IMG/VR virus record: IMGVR_UViG_3300030328_000741
Coordinates: 1 to 28,287 of that record
Length of the DNA: 28,287 nt
Origin: a virus
Direction: 5' to 3' (one strand)
The notes below the pieces were generated by a model. It saw only the letters and a list, made by a program, of their open reading frames with translations. It was not told the DNA's origin and ran no database searches. The position numbers were made by a program, and so were the translations under genes. Within the stretch, counting starts at the first letter, position 1. Each line of letters starts with the position of its first letter. Positions 1-7,977 of the stretch are shown here, piece by piece.

Positions 1-186
1 AAGAGGTGTTACGTATTCATAAATTGTCGTACTATTCCAATCTATTGCGTCAATTTCTAAAGGGTGTGTTGCGTCATAAGTATAAGAAACATTTGAATCA
101 TAAACAGAGAAAAATATTTTTCTCACACCCCCTGAAATTCTATTACAGTCGAGTCCTCGTCCTTTTGTTAAAGCTGTACATGCCAT
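1..186 (-). CDS. Virion structural protein, C-terminal part cut by window edge
   Basis: The minus strand reads open from an ATG at 186 to the window edge for 62 codons, beginning MACTALTKGRGLDCNRISGG. The next residues alternate hydrophobic and polar (RKIFFSVYD, VSYTYDA), which suggests a beta-rich protein. Small proteins starting 'MAC.LT.G..LDC' and lying just after the major capsid gene are, in my recollection, common in Bacteroidota phages and are taken as tail-tube or head-tail components, but I cannot assign the exact role. The gene follows the capsid gene with about 60 bases between, which contain a hairpin. The open frame on the opposite strand over the same bases is very basic, lacks any recognisable family and is treated as its shadow. 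Identity as a coding gene is fairly sure; function is inferred from position. Confidence 0.7.
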   Translation of the reverse strand, partial: MACTALTKGRGLDCNRISGGVRKIFFSVYDSNVSYTYDATHPLEIDAIDWNSTTIYEYVTPL

Positions 187-205
187 TGTATTTTATTTTT
201 AAGGG

Positions 206-234
206 TTAAAAGTTGGAGGGCTTTTACACCCTCC
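206..234 (-). terminator. Hairpin after the capsid gene, weak terminator or processing site
   Basis: GGAGGG at 215-220 pairs with CCCTCC at 229-234 around an 8-base loop. In the minus-strand transcript the stem is followed by AACTTTTAA, a broken U tract. It lies between the capsid stop (248) and the next start (186), so it may partly terminate or stabilise the abundant capsid mRNA. The U tract is poor, so full termination is doubtful. Confidence 0.45.
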
Positions 235-247
235 GTCTTTATATTAT

Positions 248-1162
248 TTATGATTGTCTTACGATATCAGCTCCTACTCCTGTTTGAACACCTCCTGAGT
301 AACGAGCAACTAATCTCATATTGTCACTTCCATCAAGAGCAGCCATGTCCATCAAAGTAATTCTTGTAGCATCTGAAAGCAAATCAGTACCATAGAATAA
401 ATTAGATTTTTCTGCTGCTACTAATTGATTGTCAGCCATACCCGGACAAACTGCAATTTTGTATCCTTCGAATACAGGCTCATAGTCACCATTCATATTA
501 TAAGCATTAACATACCCTAAAGTAGATACTGCTGATACATATAAAGCGTAAGTTTTTGGACTCATATAAATATGCAAGTCTTCTTTTCTTAATACAGCAG
601 AAATGTTAGAAGCCATATCAGAAGTTAAAGTTTGTAAGTTTGCAATAATGTTACCTGCTACATATGCAGCTGAAGCTGATGATTGGATAACTGTTGCATC
701 AACTCCCGGTAATAAAAGACCTGTTGCTGCTCCTAAGAAACCATTGAATTTCCCTGCTACAGCAGTTCCTTCCCAAATTGATTCTTCAGTAGCTTGTGCT
801 ATAATTTCTCCCATATAAGAGATAACATAGTCATCAAAAGATGCAGGTGGTGGTGCTCCTGCTCCTGCTCTCATTTGTAATGCTTCCCAAGAATCTAGTA
901 ATGTAGATTTGCAAAGATCTAAGTTGATTTGTAAATTTTTAGGTTCTAATACTTTTTCAGTAAGTGCTAAAGTACCTGCGTCAGTAAAGTCACAAGTAGC
1001 ATCAGCAACTACTCCTGAACCTGCCATTCTTTGTATGTTAGACTTATACTTGATATTTTCAATCATAGTTAAGAAGTCTAATGATTTTGCTTCTTTTAAA
1101 GCAGCTGAGATGTAGAATCCTGCTGCCTTACCTGCAAAGTTTGATGTTGTAGTAAACGCCAT
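248..1162 (-). CDS. Major capsid protein
   Basis: A 304-residue protein starting at an ATG (1162). It has the look of the Bacteroidota-phage major capsid family: a short N-terminal arm (MAFTTTSNFAGKAAGFYISA), then a long mixed alpha/beta body with Ala- and Gly-rich stretches such as the segment around residues 99-107 (AGAGAPPPA) and the loop near 140-155. No signal peptide or membrane helix is seen. It directly follows a scaffold-like gene and an XkdF-type protease gene, the standard head-assembly order protease, scaffold, capsid. It would form the icosahedral shell, probably with the HK97 fold, although the fold is inferred from family and context rather than visible in the sequence. High confidence for the role, because size, composition and neighbours agree. 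Confidence 0.85.
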   Translation of the reverse strand: MAFTTTSNFAGKAAGFYISAALKEAKSLDFLTMIENIKYKSNIQRMAGSGVVADATCDFTDAGTLALTEKVLEPKNLQINLDLCKSTLLDSWEALQMRAGAGAPPPASFDDYVISYMGEIIAQATEESIWEGTAVAGKFNGFLGAATGLLLPGVDATVIQSSASAAYVAGNIIANLQTLTSDMASNISAVLRKEDLHIYMSPKTYALYVSAVSTLGYVNAYNMNGDYEPVFEGYKIAVCPGMADNQLVAAEKSNLFYGTDLLSDATRITLMDMAALDGSDNMRLVARYSGGVQTGVGADIVRQS

Positions 1163-1182
1163 TTTTTTTAATTATTTAATTA

Positions 1183-1884
1183 TTATTTATTTAAATTATA
1201 GATAAATCTTTCTTGTTTAGAAAGTCTATTGTATTCTTTTCTACTTAATGCAGGTCTGTCTGCACTAAATTTATTTGTGTTAATTGGAGCATCAGCAGGA
1301 CTTTCTGCTAGTTCCGTTTTCAGTTTTTCATTCTCAGCTTTTATTGCTTCAACTTCTTCTGCTGAAAATTCAACTACTTCTGTAGTCTTTATTGATTTTG
1401 GATTTGTAGAAGGCTCTTCAGTTTCTTCTGACATTTCTTCAACATTACCTGTTTCACCAATTTCTTTTTTAAGATCTGATACTGCATCTTCCAAGTTTTT
1501 GATTCTTTTTTCCATACCCTCCCAATCATCAACTGATGCTTCATCATCATCTTCACCTCTGTCTTCACCAAGTTCTTCTGACATTTCTTCTTTTACTTCT
1601 TCTGATGCTTCTTCTTTTTCTTCAGTTTCTGACTCAATAACTTCACCGACGATACCTTCTTCTTCAACTCTGAAAGAAACGCCTGTGTCAGTCTTGTATG
1701 TGCCTACAGGAAGTAGTATTGTCGTTCCATCTTCCGTTAATACTGAGATGTCCACCCCTGCTTCTAGCTCTTCAGCAGTAGATACAAAGATTGTACCATC
1801 TTCGCTTTTTGCTTGCCAAGCCAATTTAACTTCTTCGTCTTTATTCAGACCAAGAGCTACTAATATTTGTTCTTTTAAATCCAT
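1183..1884 (-). CDS. Scaffold-like head assembly protein
   Basis: A 233-residue protein with three visible parts. Residues 1-80 look like a small beta domain (KLAWQAKSEDG, VSVLTEDGTTILLPVGTYK-like pattern). Residues about 82-165 are extremely acidic, with runs of Glu, Asp and Ser, and include a heptad-like helix near 121-143. Residues 170-195 form another Glu/Lys helix, and the C-terminus (210-233) is basic (SRKEYNRLSKQERFIYNLNK). A charged, coiled-coil protein with a basic C-terminal helix just before the capsid gene fits a scaffold, whose C-terminus usually contacts capsid protein. It sits between protease and capsid with short gaps. The acidic repeats create long serine-rich frames on the other strand, which are not real genes. 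The role is inferred from composition and position. Confidence 0.65.
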   Translation of the reverse strand: MDLKEQILVALGLNKDEEVKLAWQAKSEDGTIFVSTAEELEAGVDISVLTEDGTTILLPVGTYKTDTGVSFRVEEEGIVGEVIESETEEKEEASEEVKEEMSEELGEDRGEDDDEASVDDWEGMEKRIKNLEDAVSDLKKEIGETGNVEEMSEETEEPSTNPKSIKTTEVVEFSAEEVEAIKAENEKLKTELAESPADAPINTNKFSADRPALSRKEYNRLSKQERFIYNLNK

Positions 1885-1916
1885 AGTGTTCTTTTTTTAT
1901 ATAATAGAAAATTTAG

Positions 1917-2636
1917 TTAATTATTTGATTTTGTAATTATTTCATTAAGAGCTTTTAGGATCTCTTCGTTAGTTGGTGCTTTTTCAGACATCTTTTCCAT
2001 CTTGTCTGTAAAGTAACCTTCAATGCTTAATCCTTTTAATGATCCATCTTTTATCTTTGACCATAAGTCGTCATTCTCAATTTTCATTTTAACAAACCAA
2101 GTTCCGTTTGGTAAATCAAAACCATACAATTTAGACTTATCCATATCACCTTCTTTTATCCAAGACTCAACAGTTAAAACACCTGATACTCTGTCTTGGT
2201 GTTCATAGGTAGCTTTGTGATGATTATTATGTTTCAAGTAAAGTTCTGAAGCCTTTCTAACAGTATCTTTTGAAAAGTACACATAATATTCTGAGTCAGT
2301 ATTTGCATCATATCTAAATATCTGCTTATTGGGAATAAGAGCAGGACTGACTACAACTCTTTTGTCCTCATCTACTTTAGCAAAAGTCAAGTTATTCTTA
2401 GACTTATTAAAATAAACAAAGTCTTGCTCAATAGCAGGTGCTGATACTAAAGAGATAGCGTCAATAGCAAGTTCTTGTGAATCGTTATCAATTACAAGTT
2501 CAACTATTGAAGTAGTTTTCATTTCTTCGTAATGGTGGTCAGGGTTTGCTTTTTGACAATCTTCTAAAGAGTCGTACTCACATTCTCCTGTTTCACCCCA
2601 TTTGTATTTTCCTTCTTTGCATTTTGTACAAGGCAT
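1917..2636 (-). CDS. XkdF-type (peptidase S78_2) prohead protease with N-terminal Cys module
   Basis: A 239-residue protein. Residues about 45-210 match what I recall of the XkdF/Peptidase_S78_2 family: ISLVSAPAIEQDF near 61-73, SGVLTVESWI at 151-160, YGFDLPNGTW at 171-180 and the Ser-containing KGLSIEGYF at 201-209. His146 and Ser204 are the likely catalytic pair by analogy with S78 prohead proteases; this is inference. The first 38 residues form a separate Cys-rich piece (C3, C6, C19, C27) that could bind a metal. A second ATG at residue 39 would give a protein without it. The enzyme would trim scaffold and capsid during maturation. Its position before scaffold and capsid genes agrees. Confidence 0.8.
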   Translation of the reverse strand: MPCTKCKEGKYKWGETGECEYDSLEDCQKANPDHHYEEMKTTSIVELVIDNDSQELAIDAISLVSAPAIEQDFVYFNKSKNNLTFAKVDEDKRVVVSPALIPNKQIFRYDANTDSEYYVYFSKDTVRKASELYLKHNNHHKATYEHQDRVSGVLTVESWIKEGDMDKSKLYGFDLPNGTWFVKMKIENDDLWSKIKDGSLKGLSIEGYFTDKMEKMSEKAPTNEEILKALNEIITKSNN

Positions 2637-2672
2637 AGTATATAATAGATTTTGTTATTAATTATTTGATTT

Positions 2673-4391
2673 TTAAATTGTAGCCCTACGTCTTATGTTA
2701 GCTAATTGGTTTTGGCTATTAGTCATTTCATCTGTTACAACGTAAGCACGAGTAGGTTCAGGCACTACTCCACCTGTTAAGTCAAAAGATCCTGACATCA
2801 TTTGAGGTGCAGGGGTTTGTGCTGTTGGGTTTTGTGTTGATGGTGGAGTTACTCCGCCACCTCCTGCGCCTAATATTTGTTTTGCTTGTGATGCTGCACC
2901 TAATACTGCCGCTACTTGTGTAGCATAGAACAATGGAAAAGCTAGTGCTGCTGCCGGACCTGCTGCTGCCGCTGACTTTTGAGCTATGTCCAACCCCTGA
3001 ACTAAGCCTACACCTGTATTTATTGCTATCTCTGTTAATGCTGCTGCTTTTGCTGCTGACGAACCTTCCTCTAACAAGCCGCTTAAAGCTCCAACTGCCC
3101 CACCTATTGCGTGTGTAACCCTTAATTTGTTTTGTAATACTGCGTCATCACTTTTTTTGATTGAGTCATTATGAGCTAAATAACTATCTAAATACTTGTT
3201 ATTTGCTAGTTCTAGTGTATCATTAATTTCTGTAGTAAGAGCAGGCATTTTTTCAAGTACAGTCATTTCTGATTCTCTTTCTGCATTGATTTGGTTTTGC
3301 ATTTCATTAATTTCGGTCATTACTCTTTTCCGAAGTCTTAATGAAGCAATCTCTTTAGTTGTTATGGCAGTAGTAAGTTCTGCAAGTTTTTGCTCATCTA
3401 CAGCTTTATGCTTATTCAATTCCATTTCTTCTTTGAATATTCGCATTCGTTCTCTTGCTAACTCTAACTCTTTATCTGTAGTCTTTTGTTCTAGATCTAA
3501 AGCTATTGACAATGATTCTAATCTTTCTTGAGCTGACTTAGACTCATCTTCAGATAACAATCTAGCTTTTTCAATTTCTTTTCTTGTAAGAGCTTTTTGT
3601 ATCATAAACTCATTATCAGCATCTCTTAAAGCCTGAGTGTCTAAGGCTAATTGCCTTGCAGCAGCTGCTTCTCGTTCCATTTCACTACCAATACCTGACA
3701 AGTTTCCTTCTAATACTTTTGCTGCTTCTGCAAAACCTTTAAAACCTTTTGTGACTAATATTGAAACAGCTTCACCAAAAGTTGAAAATCTGTCTTTAAG
3801 AACATTGAATTTCGCACTTAAACTTGCAAGAGTTACATTTAACTTATCCATTCCTGCTTTTGTAGAAGTTACATAAGTTACTAAAGAACCAAAAGCAACC
3901 ACAAAAGCACCTAAGCCTGTTGATAATAATCCTGCTGTAAAGGATTTAAACATTAATTTTATTAATGGAATGATATTTCCAATAGATTTTTTAATGCCAT
4001 TTAAAGAAACCCCCATAACTTGAAAGTTACCAATAGTATCATTAGCAGTAACGTTTTGTTCTTTCTGAGCCTTTGTTAATTTTTTTACTTCTGAACGAGC
4101 TTCTTTTTGTTCATTGTTTAGTTCTTTTAATGCTAGTTTTTCTAATTTTAATTCTGAAGATGTTTCTTTTATTTTTTTGTTTAAGTCTCCCATACCTGCA
4201 AAGAAAGCGCCTTTTGGAATAGCATCTTGTTGGGCTTTGAGTTTTATTAAGTCTTTTTCTAAATCTGTAATGACTTTGTTTTGTATTATAATTGACTCAT
4301 TTACATTATCTAAGCTCTTGTTCCAATCTTTAGTTTCTTGTGTAACACCTTTTATGTTACTTTTTACGTTCATTACTAGTTCTTCTGCCAT
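2673..4391 (-). CDS. Tail tape-measure protein
   Basis: A 572-residue protein. An ATG at 4391 two bases past the upstream stop is preferred over the start 18 codons earlier, which would overlap the fibre gene by about 50 bases. Residues 1-115 are a charged coiled coil. Residues about 139-176 form a strongly hydrophobic segment (LLSTGLGAFVVAFG and neighbours). A long helical stretch rich in Glu, Lys and Arg runs from about 225 to 395. The C-terminal part (around 430-510) is Ala/Gly-rich and hydrophobic, followed by a Pro/Thr/Gln linker. This helix-membrane-helix pattern is that of a phage tape-measure protein, which sets tail length and helps DNA cross the membrane. At 572 residues the tail would be rather short. 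It comes after the fibre gene, which is not the usual order. Confidence 0.75.
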   Translation of the reverse strand: MAEELVMNVKSNIKGVTQETKDWNKSLDNVNESIIIQNKVITDLEKDLIKLKAQQDAIPKGAFFAGMGDLNKKIKETSSELKLEKLALKELNNEQKEARSEVKKLTKAQKEQNVTANDTIGNFQVMGVSLNGIKKSIGNIIPLIKLMFKSFTAGLLSTGLGAFVVAFGSLVTYVTSTKAGMDKLNVTLASLSAKFNVLKDRFSTFGEAVSILVTKGFKGFAEAAKVLEGNLSGIGSEMEREAAAARQLALDTQALRDADNEFMIQKALTRKEIEKARLLSEDESKSAQERLESLSIALDLEQKTTDKELELARERMRIFKEEMELNKHKAVDEQKLAELTTAITTKEIASLRLRKRVMTEINEMQNQINAERESEMTVLEKMPALTTEINDTLELANNKYLDSYLAHNDSIKKSDDAVLQNKLRVTHAIGGAVGALSGLLEEGSSAAKAAALTEIAINTGVGLVQGLDIAQKSAAAAGPAAALAFPLFYATQVAAVLGAASQAKQILGAGGGGVTPPSTQNPTAQTPAPQMMSGSFDLTGGVVPEPTRAYVVTDEMTNSQNQLANIRRRATI

Positions 4392-4393
4392 AA

Positions 4394-5299
4394 TTAAAAT
4401 GTTGTTGTGGATACTACTTCGTGTAAAGTAACTGAAGCACTCCAAAGATTATGTATGTTATTTCTGTCTTGTACATTAACTGATATTGATGGTACACCAC
4501 CTGTTGTGCTGTCTGCCATAATAGTCGTTCCGTTCTGTCCTATCTTAGCTATGTTTCTACTGAACCCTACCACAAAACTCATAGTTAGACTATTGTCTAT
4601 TTTTACTGCACCCCTGATATTTCTATAAGAGTAATTGCCTACAACTCCTGAGCTACCACCTAGCTCTAGTCTAGTAATGTAAATATCATATCCAATAATA
4701 CTATTCTTTTCTACATTAATAAAACTACCATCACCTTGAACTGTTAAATTAGTTGCTGTATTATCAATTGTAACTCCTGTTAATTCTATTACTGATGTTT
4801 TTCTTCTGCTTATAAAAGTAGCTGCGTCTGTACTATCTGAAACAGAACCAATACCACCTCCTATTGCAAATTCAGCTTGAGAAGTTGCTTTAGCATTAAC
4901 ACCTAAAACTGCTGAGTTGCTTATGCCATTAGATATTTCATTTTGATTTCCTACTATAATATTATTCCTAGAAAACCCTGCAACAGTATTGTTTTCACCC
5001 ATAATATAGGTGTTAGTAGTTCCTGTTCGTGTAACATTCCCTTCGCCACTTATATTGTTATCTAAGTTATCAAAAACGCTATTCAGCCCTGTATTATATC
5101 GAAATGTTCTACAAGTTCCTGTAGCCTTATCATAAGTGTACCCATATGCTTCACATTGTAATTGGTTTGGAGTTATTTCATTTAATGCTCCACCTGAAGC
5201 TCTATTATTATCTGTAAAGGTTACAACACCAAGAGGTGAAACTGATAAAGGCTGTACTGAAAACCCTTTTATGTCTAGTAGTGGTCTTAACTTTCCCAT
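4394..5299 (-). CDS. Tail fibre or receptor-binding protein with YadA-like repeats
   Basis: A 301-residue protein. Residues about 85-150 contain short repeats of the left-handed beta-roll type seen in trimeric autotransporter heads (NNTVAGFSRNNIIVGNQNE, ISNSAVLGVNAKATSQAEFA), where a hydrophobic pair recurs about every 14-16 residues. The rest is Asn, Thr, Ser and Gly-rich beta sequence, typical of trimeric fibres. An N-terminal segment (MGKLRPLLDIKGFSVQPLSV) may dock to the tail tip. The gene starts in the stop codon of the 892-residue tail-tip gene (TAATG) and is followed two bases later by the tape-measure gene. Host recognition is the likely job, inferred from fold resemblance and from the neighbour. 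Confidence 0.6.
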   Translation of the reverse strand: MGKLRPLLDIKGFSVQPLSVSPLGVVTFTDNNRASGGALNEITPNQLQCEAYGYTYDKATGTCRTFRYNTGLNSVFDNLDNNISGEGNVTRTGTTNTYIMGENNTVAGFSRNNIIVGNQNEISNGISNSAVLGVNAKATSQAEFAIGGGIGSVSDSTDAATFISRRKTSVIELTGVTIDNTATNLTVQGDGSFINVEKNSIIGYDIYITRLELGGSSGVVGNYSYRNIRGAVKIDNSLTMSFVVGFSRNIAKIGQNGTTIMADSTTGGVPSISVNVQDRNNIHNLWSASVTLHEVVSTTTF

Positions 5300-7977
5300 T
5301 ATCCTATTAATATAAATTCAACGGTTGCTAAGTCGTTTGGTTTGTAATCAATTTTATTGACTCTAAACTCTCTGTTCTTAATCATAACTTTGTCATTAAA
5401 TTTAAAAGTCGCTATGTCCCCTGCATTTAATGCTACTTTTATTGTCATAGTTCTAGTGTTTGAATTGTAAAGCTCTGAGTAATATGGTAGCCAAAAAATG
5501 TTAAAGAGATTACTTGTTGGTGAATTCCCAAGACCTTGTGCTAATTGACATTCTCCGAAATTATAATCTGCAGTTTCAGGGGTTGTAGGTACTTCATCTA
5601 AATGACTAAAGCGTAAGTATTGGTCTTCAGCCGCATCACCTAAAACTCCATTCTGTTTAGGAACAGTATATACACAACTTACTAGGTCGTGCCTTAAATT
5701 GTTGTACATAATTCTAGGGCTGTTATCAAAACCTTCACTTCCTTCATCATTTTTTGCATACATTTTTGGTATTATAAAATCTGAATATTGTGGCATTAAA
5801 GGTGCGCATACTGTAGCAGCAAAAGGTTCTGCTACTATTTCATCTTCACCTGTTAAGACTGTTTTCTGTCCGTTAAAGTTTGTTGAAGCATCCCATTTTT
5901 TACTACCGTATAAATGACCGCCAACTTGCTCTTTATATCTTGTAAAACAAAAGTCATCATCATCTTCTACAAATTTAAAAATAGTCTTTTTGTTTAAATC
6001 TGTTAAAGGTTCTAATTTCATTTGAGATACATCTATCTTATCTGTCCAATCATAGGTAATACCTCTTTCAGCTAATGTAGTTCCTGTTGAGTATAAATTA
6101 CCCATAAAGACATCTACATATGGTTCTATAAGCAAGTTATTAGGGTTGTCAGGATCTACTAATGTCACTAAGTTAAACATAGTCATTATTCCTTTTAGGA
6201 AGTCCCATTGCCCAAGTTCACCTCTTAATGTTTGTAATAAAGTTTCTGTTGTTGATAATACATACCCTATTGAAACTACAAGATTTGATATATATTGCTG
6301 TGAGTTACCTGCTGTACTTTTGTATTGAAATTCTAATGTATCACCTTGATTTAAAGTTAAACGCAAAGTTTTCTGCCAAGGTACTATCATTGGCCCTGTA
6401 TTTATCCAAGGTGTATGATAAGCACTGTTTATCGTATTCCCTGATGAATCTTTATGTGACCAATAGTATTGCAAAGCAGCAGAACCGTTTAAGTTAGTTA
6501 CATAAAATTCAGTTTCTATTGTATAGGTTTGATTGTCATAAGCTGCTGTAAATTTGTGTGTTGTGGTGTCATACCCTGCATCACTAGGAAAATCATTATC
6601 AAATATAAATAACGACTGAAAACTACCTGTAGATGTATTTATAGGATCACCTGATGCATAAGAACCTTCACCTGTTTCAGGAGTCCTATCAGAACCCCAA
6701 TTAAAGTCCATGTATAAATCTTCAAACTCATTACCACTTAAAAAATTAGACGTGTAAGTAAAAGGAGTATCAGGAGCATTAAATATTCTATCTATTAAAT
6801 ACTTCATGTTTATCCAAGGTCTGAATGCGCATTCTAAATTAGGCAATACAGGGTTTCCTGAAGAGCTAACTGTGTACTGATGATTCCAATCTACAAAAGG
6901 ATATTTTACAGTTGAACCATCTCTAAAACCTGATGTTGATGGATTTGTAAATATATCTACTGACACCCAAGTATTTCTAATGTTAGTGTAATTATATGCG
7001 TGTTCTAGTTCAGTAAAGTCTAAGTCACTAAAGGTTCTATCTTTTAAAACGTCTGCCAATGCTGTCACTTCAGAATAAAGGTTTACATTGTAACTTATTT
7101 CACCATCCTTATCACTTACATCTATCATTCTCATATAGCCTTCAAATAATAAGAACCCATCTTGTTTCAAAACACATTTAGTCTTAACGTAAGGGTTGAA
7201 GATAATACCATCATCAGACCTTGTTATTTCATACATTTGGTCAAAAATTCTATTGTTTCTTTTTGTTGCAGGTAAGTTAAAAGCCTTAGAGTATGATTGT
7301 ACCTGTTCTGCTACATTTTTAAAATCATCTACACTAAGAGTTAAAGGAATATCTTCATCTTCATAAAGGTCACATATCACTTGACCATTATCTAAAAGTT
7401 GTATTGCTCCTGATGATGTAACTGCTGATGGTGTTACTGATATGCTACTTATTGTAACGTTATTAGATATGGTATTGAAGTAGTTAATCATTATGGTATT
7501 ATCAGCAGCTGTTGCTGTAAAAGTATAAGAAACCTGTGATGGAGCTGTATTTGATTGAGAAGCTACCAAAGATGTTCCATCAAAAATATTAACAGAAATA
7601 ATACCACTAGCAGGGTTTGAAATATCATTAAGAATAACAGTATATTGCTGACCAACTATTAAATTAGAAAGCCTTTGATAGACTCCTGATAATGTTAATG
7701 TTGTGTTTGAATTTAAAACTAAATTCCCTGAAGTTACAGTCGGTAAGCTAGGTGTTCCTGATGATGTTGTTCTGAACCGATACCAAGTATTAATAACAGA
7801 TGGTGGTTGATTTGTAAGAACATCTAATGGAACATTACTTGCAGAACTATCATAAGAGCTAGTAGAACCTAAGTCTGAGAAACTTATTCCATTTACAACA
7901 AAATCATTTGCTATGCCTGAAAGAGGGTTTGAAGTTCCATCAAAACTTTGGGGGTATAATATTAGTTGTACTGACAT
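5299..7977 (-). CDS. Large tail-tip or baseplate protein
   Basis: An 892-residue protein, the largest in the window. Residues 1-185 are Ser/Thr-rich beta sequence, resembling a carbohydrate-binding-like domain (YRFRTTSSGTP, YTVILNDIS). Residues about 194-250 (QLLDNGQVICDLYEDEDIPL, KAFNLPATKRNNRIFDQMYE) form a block I associate with tail proteins of Bacteroidota phages. The C-terminal part (VMIKNREFRVNKIDYKPNDL) resembles the end of phage tail-hub proteins, in which a small beta-barrel closes the domain. It is joined to both neighbours by TAATG overlaps, showing one tail operon. A central hub or baseplate role is inferred from size, position and similarity of this block; the precise analogue is not identified. 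Confidence 0.6.
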   Translation of the reverse strand: MSVQLILYPQSFDGTSNPLSGIANDFVVNGISFSDLGSTSSYDSSASNVPLDVLTNQPPSVINTWYRFRTTSSGTPSLPTVTSGNLVLNSNTTLTLSGVYQRLSNLIVGQQYTVILNDISNPASGIISVNIFDGTSLVASQSNTAPSQVSYTFTATAADNTIMINYFNTISNNVTISSISVTPSAVTSSGAIQLLDNGQVICDLYEDEDIPLTLSVDDFKNVAEQVQSYSKAFNLPATKRNNRIFDQMYEITRSDDGIIFNPYVKTKCVLKQDGFLLFEGYMRMIDVSDKDGEISYNVNLYSEVTALADVLKDRTFSDLDFTELEHAYNYTNIRNTWVSVDIFTNPSTSGFRDGSTVKYPFVDWNHQYTVSSSGNPVLPNLECAFRPWINMKYLIDRIFNAPDTPFTYTSNFLSGNEFEDLYMDFNWGSDRTPETGEGSYASGDPINTSTGSFQSLFIFDNDFPSDAGYDTTTHKFTAAYDNQTYTIETEFYVTNLNGSAALQYYWSHKDSSGNTINSAYHTPWINTGPMIVPWQKTLRLTLNQGDTLEFQYKSTAGNSQQYISNLVVSIGYVLSTTETLLQTLRGELGQWDFLKGIMTMFNLVTLVDPDNPNNLLIEPYVDVFMGNLYSTGTTLAERGITYDWTDKIDVSQMKLEPLTDLNKKTIFKFVEDDDDFCFTRYKEQVGGHLYGSKKWDASTNFNGQKTVLTGEDEIVAEPFAATVCAPLMPQYSDFIIPKMYAKNDEGSEGFDNSPRIMYNNLRHDLVSCVYTVPKQNGVLGDAAEDQYLRFSHLDEVPTTPETADYNFGECQLAQGLGNSPTSNLFNIFWLPYYSELYNSNTRTMTIKVALNAGDIATFKFNDKVMIKNREFRVNKIDYKPNDLATVEFILIG

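Noticed and set aside
6-209. A 67-codon open frame on the plus strand, Lys/Leu-rich
   Set aside because: It is opposite to a minus-strand frame that begins with a plausible ATG right after the capsid gene and encodes a virion-like protein; the plus frame has no relatives that I recognise and opposes all transcription.
1229-1936. A long plus-strand frame of 235 codons, extremely Ser-rich
   Set aside because: It mirrors the acidic Glu/Asp repeats of the scaffold-like gene; the composition is an artefact of reading GAA/GAT repeats backwards.
2673-4445. An upstream start for the tape-measure gene, adding 18 residues
   Set aside because: The added segment overlaps the fibre gene by about 50 bases and is unlike a tape-measure N-terminus, whereas the ATG at 4391 lies two bases past the upstream stop.
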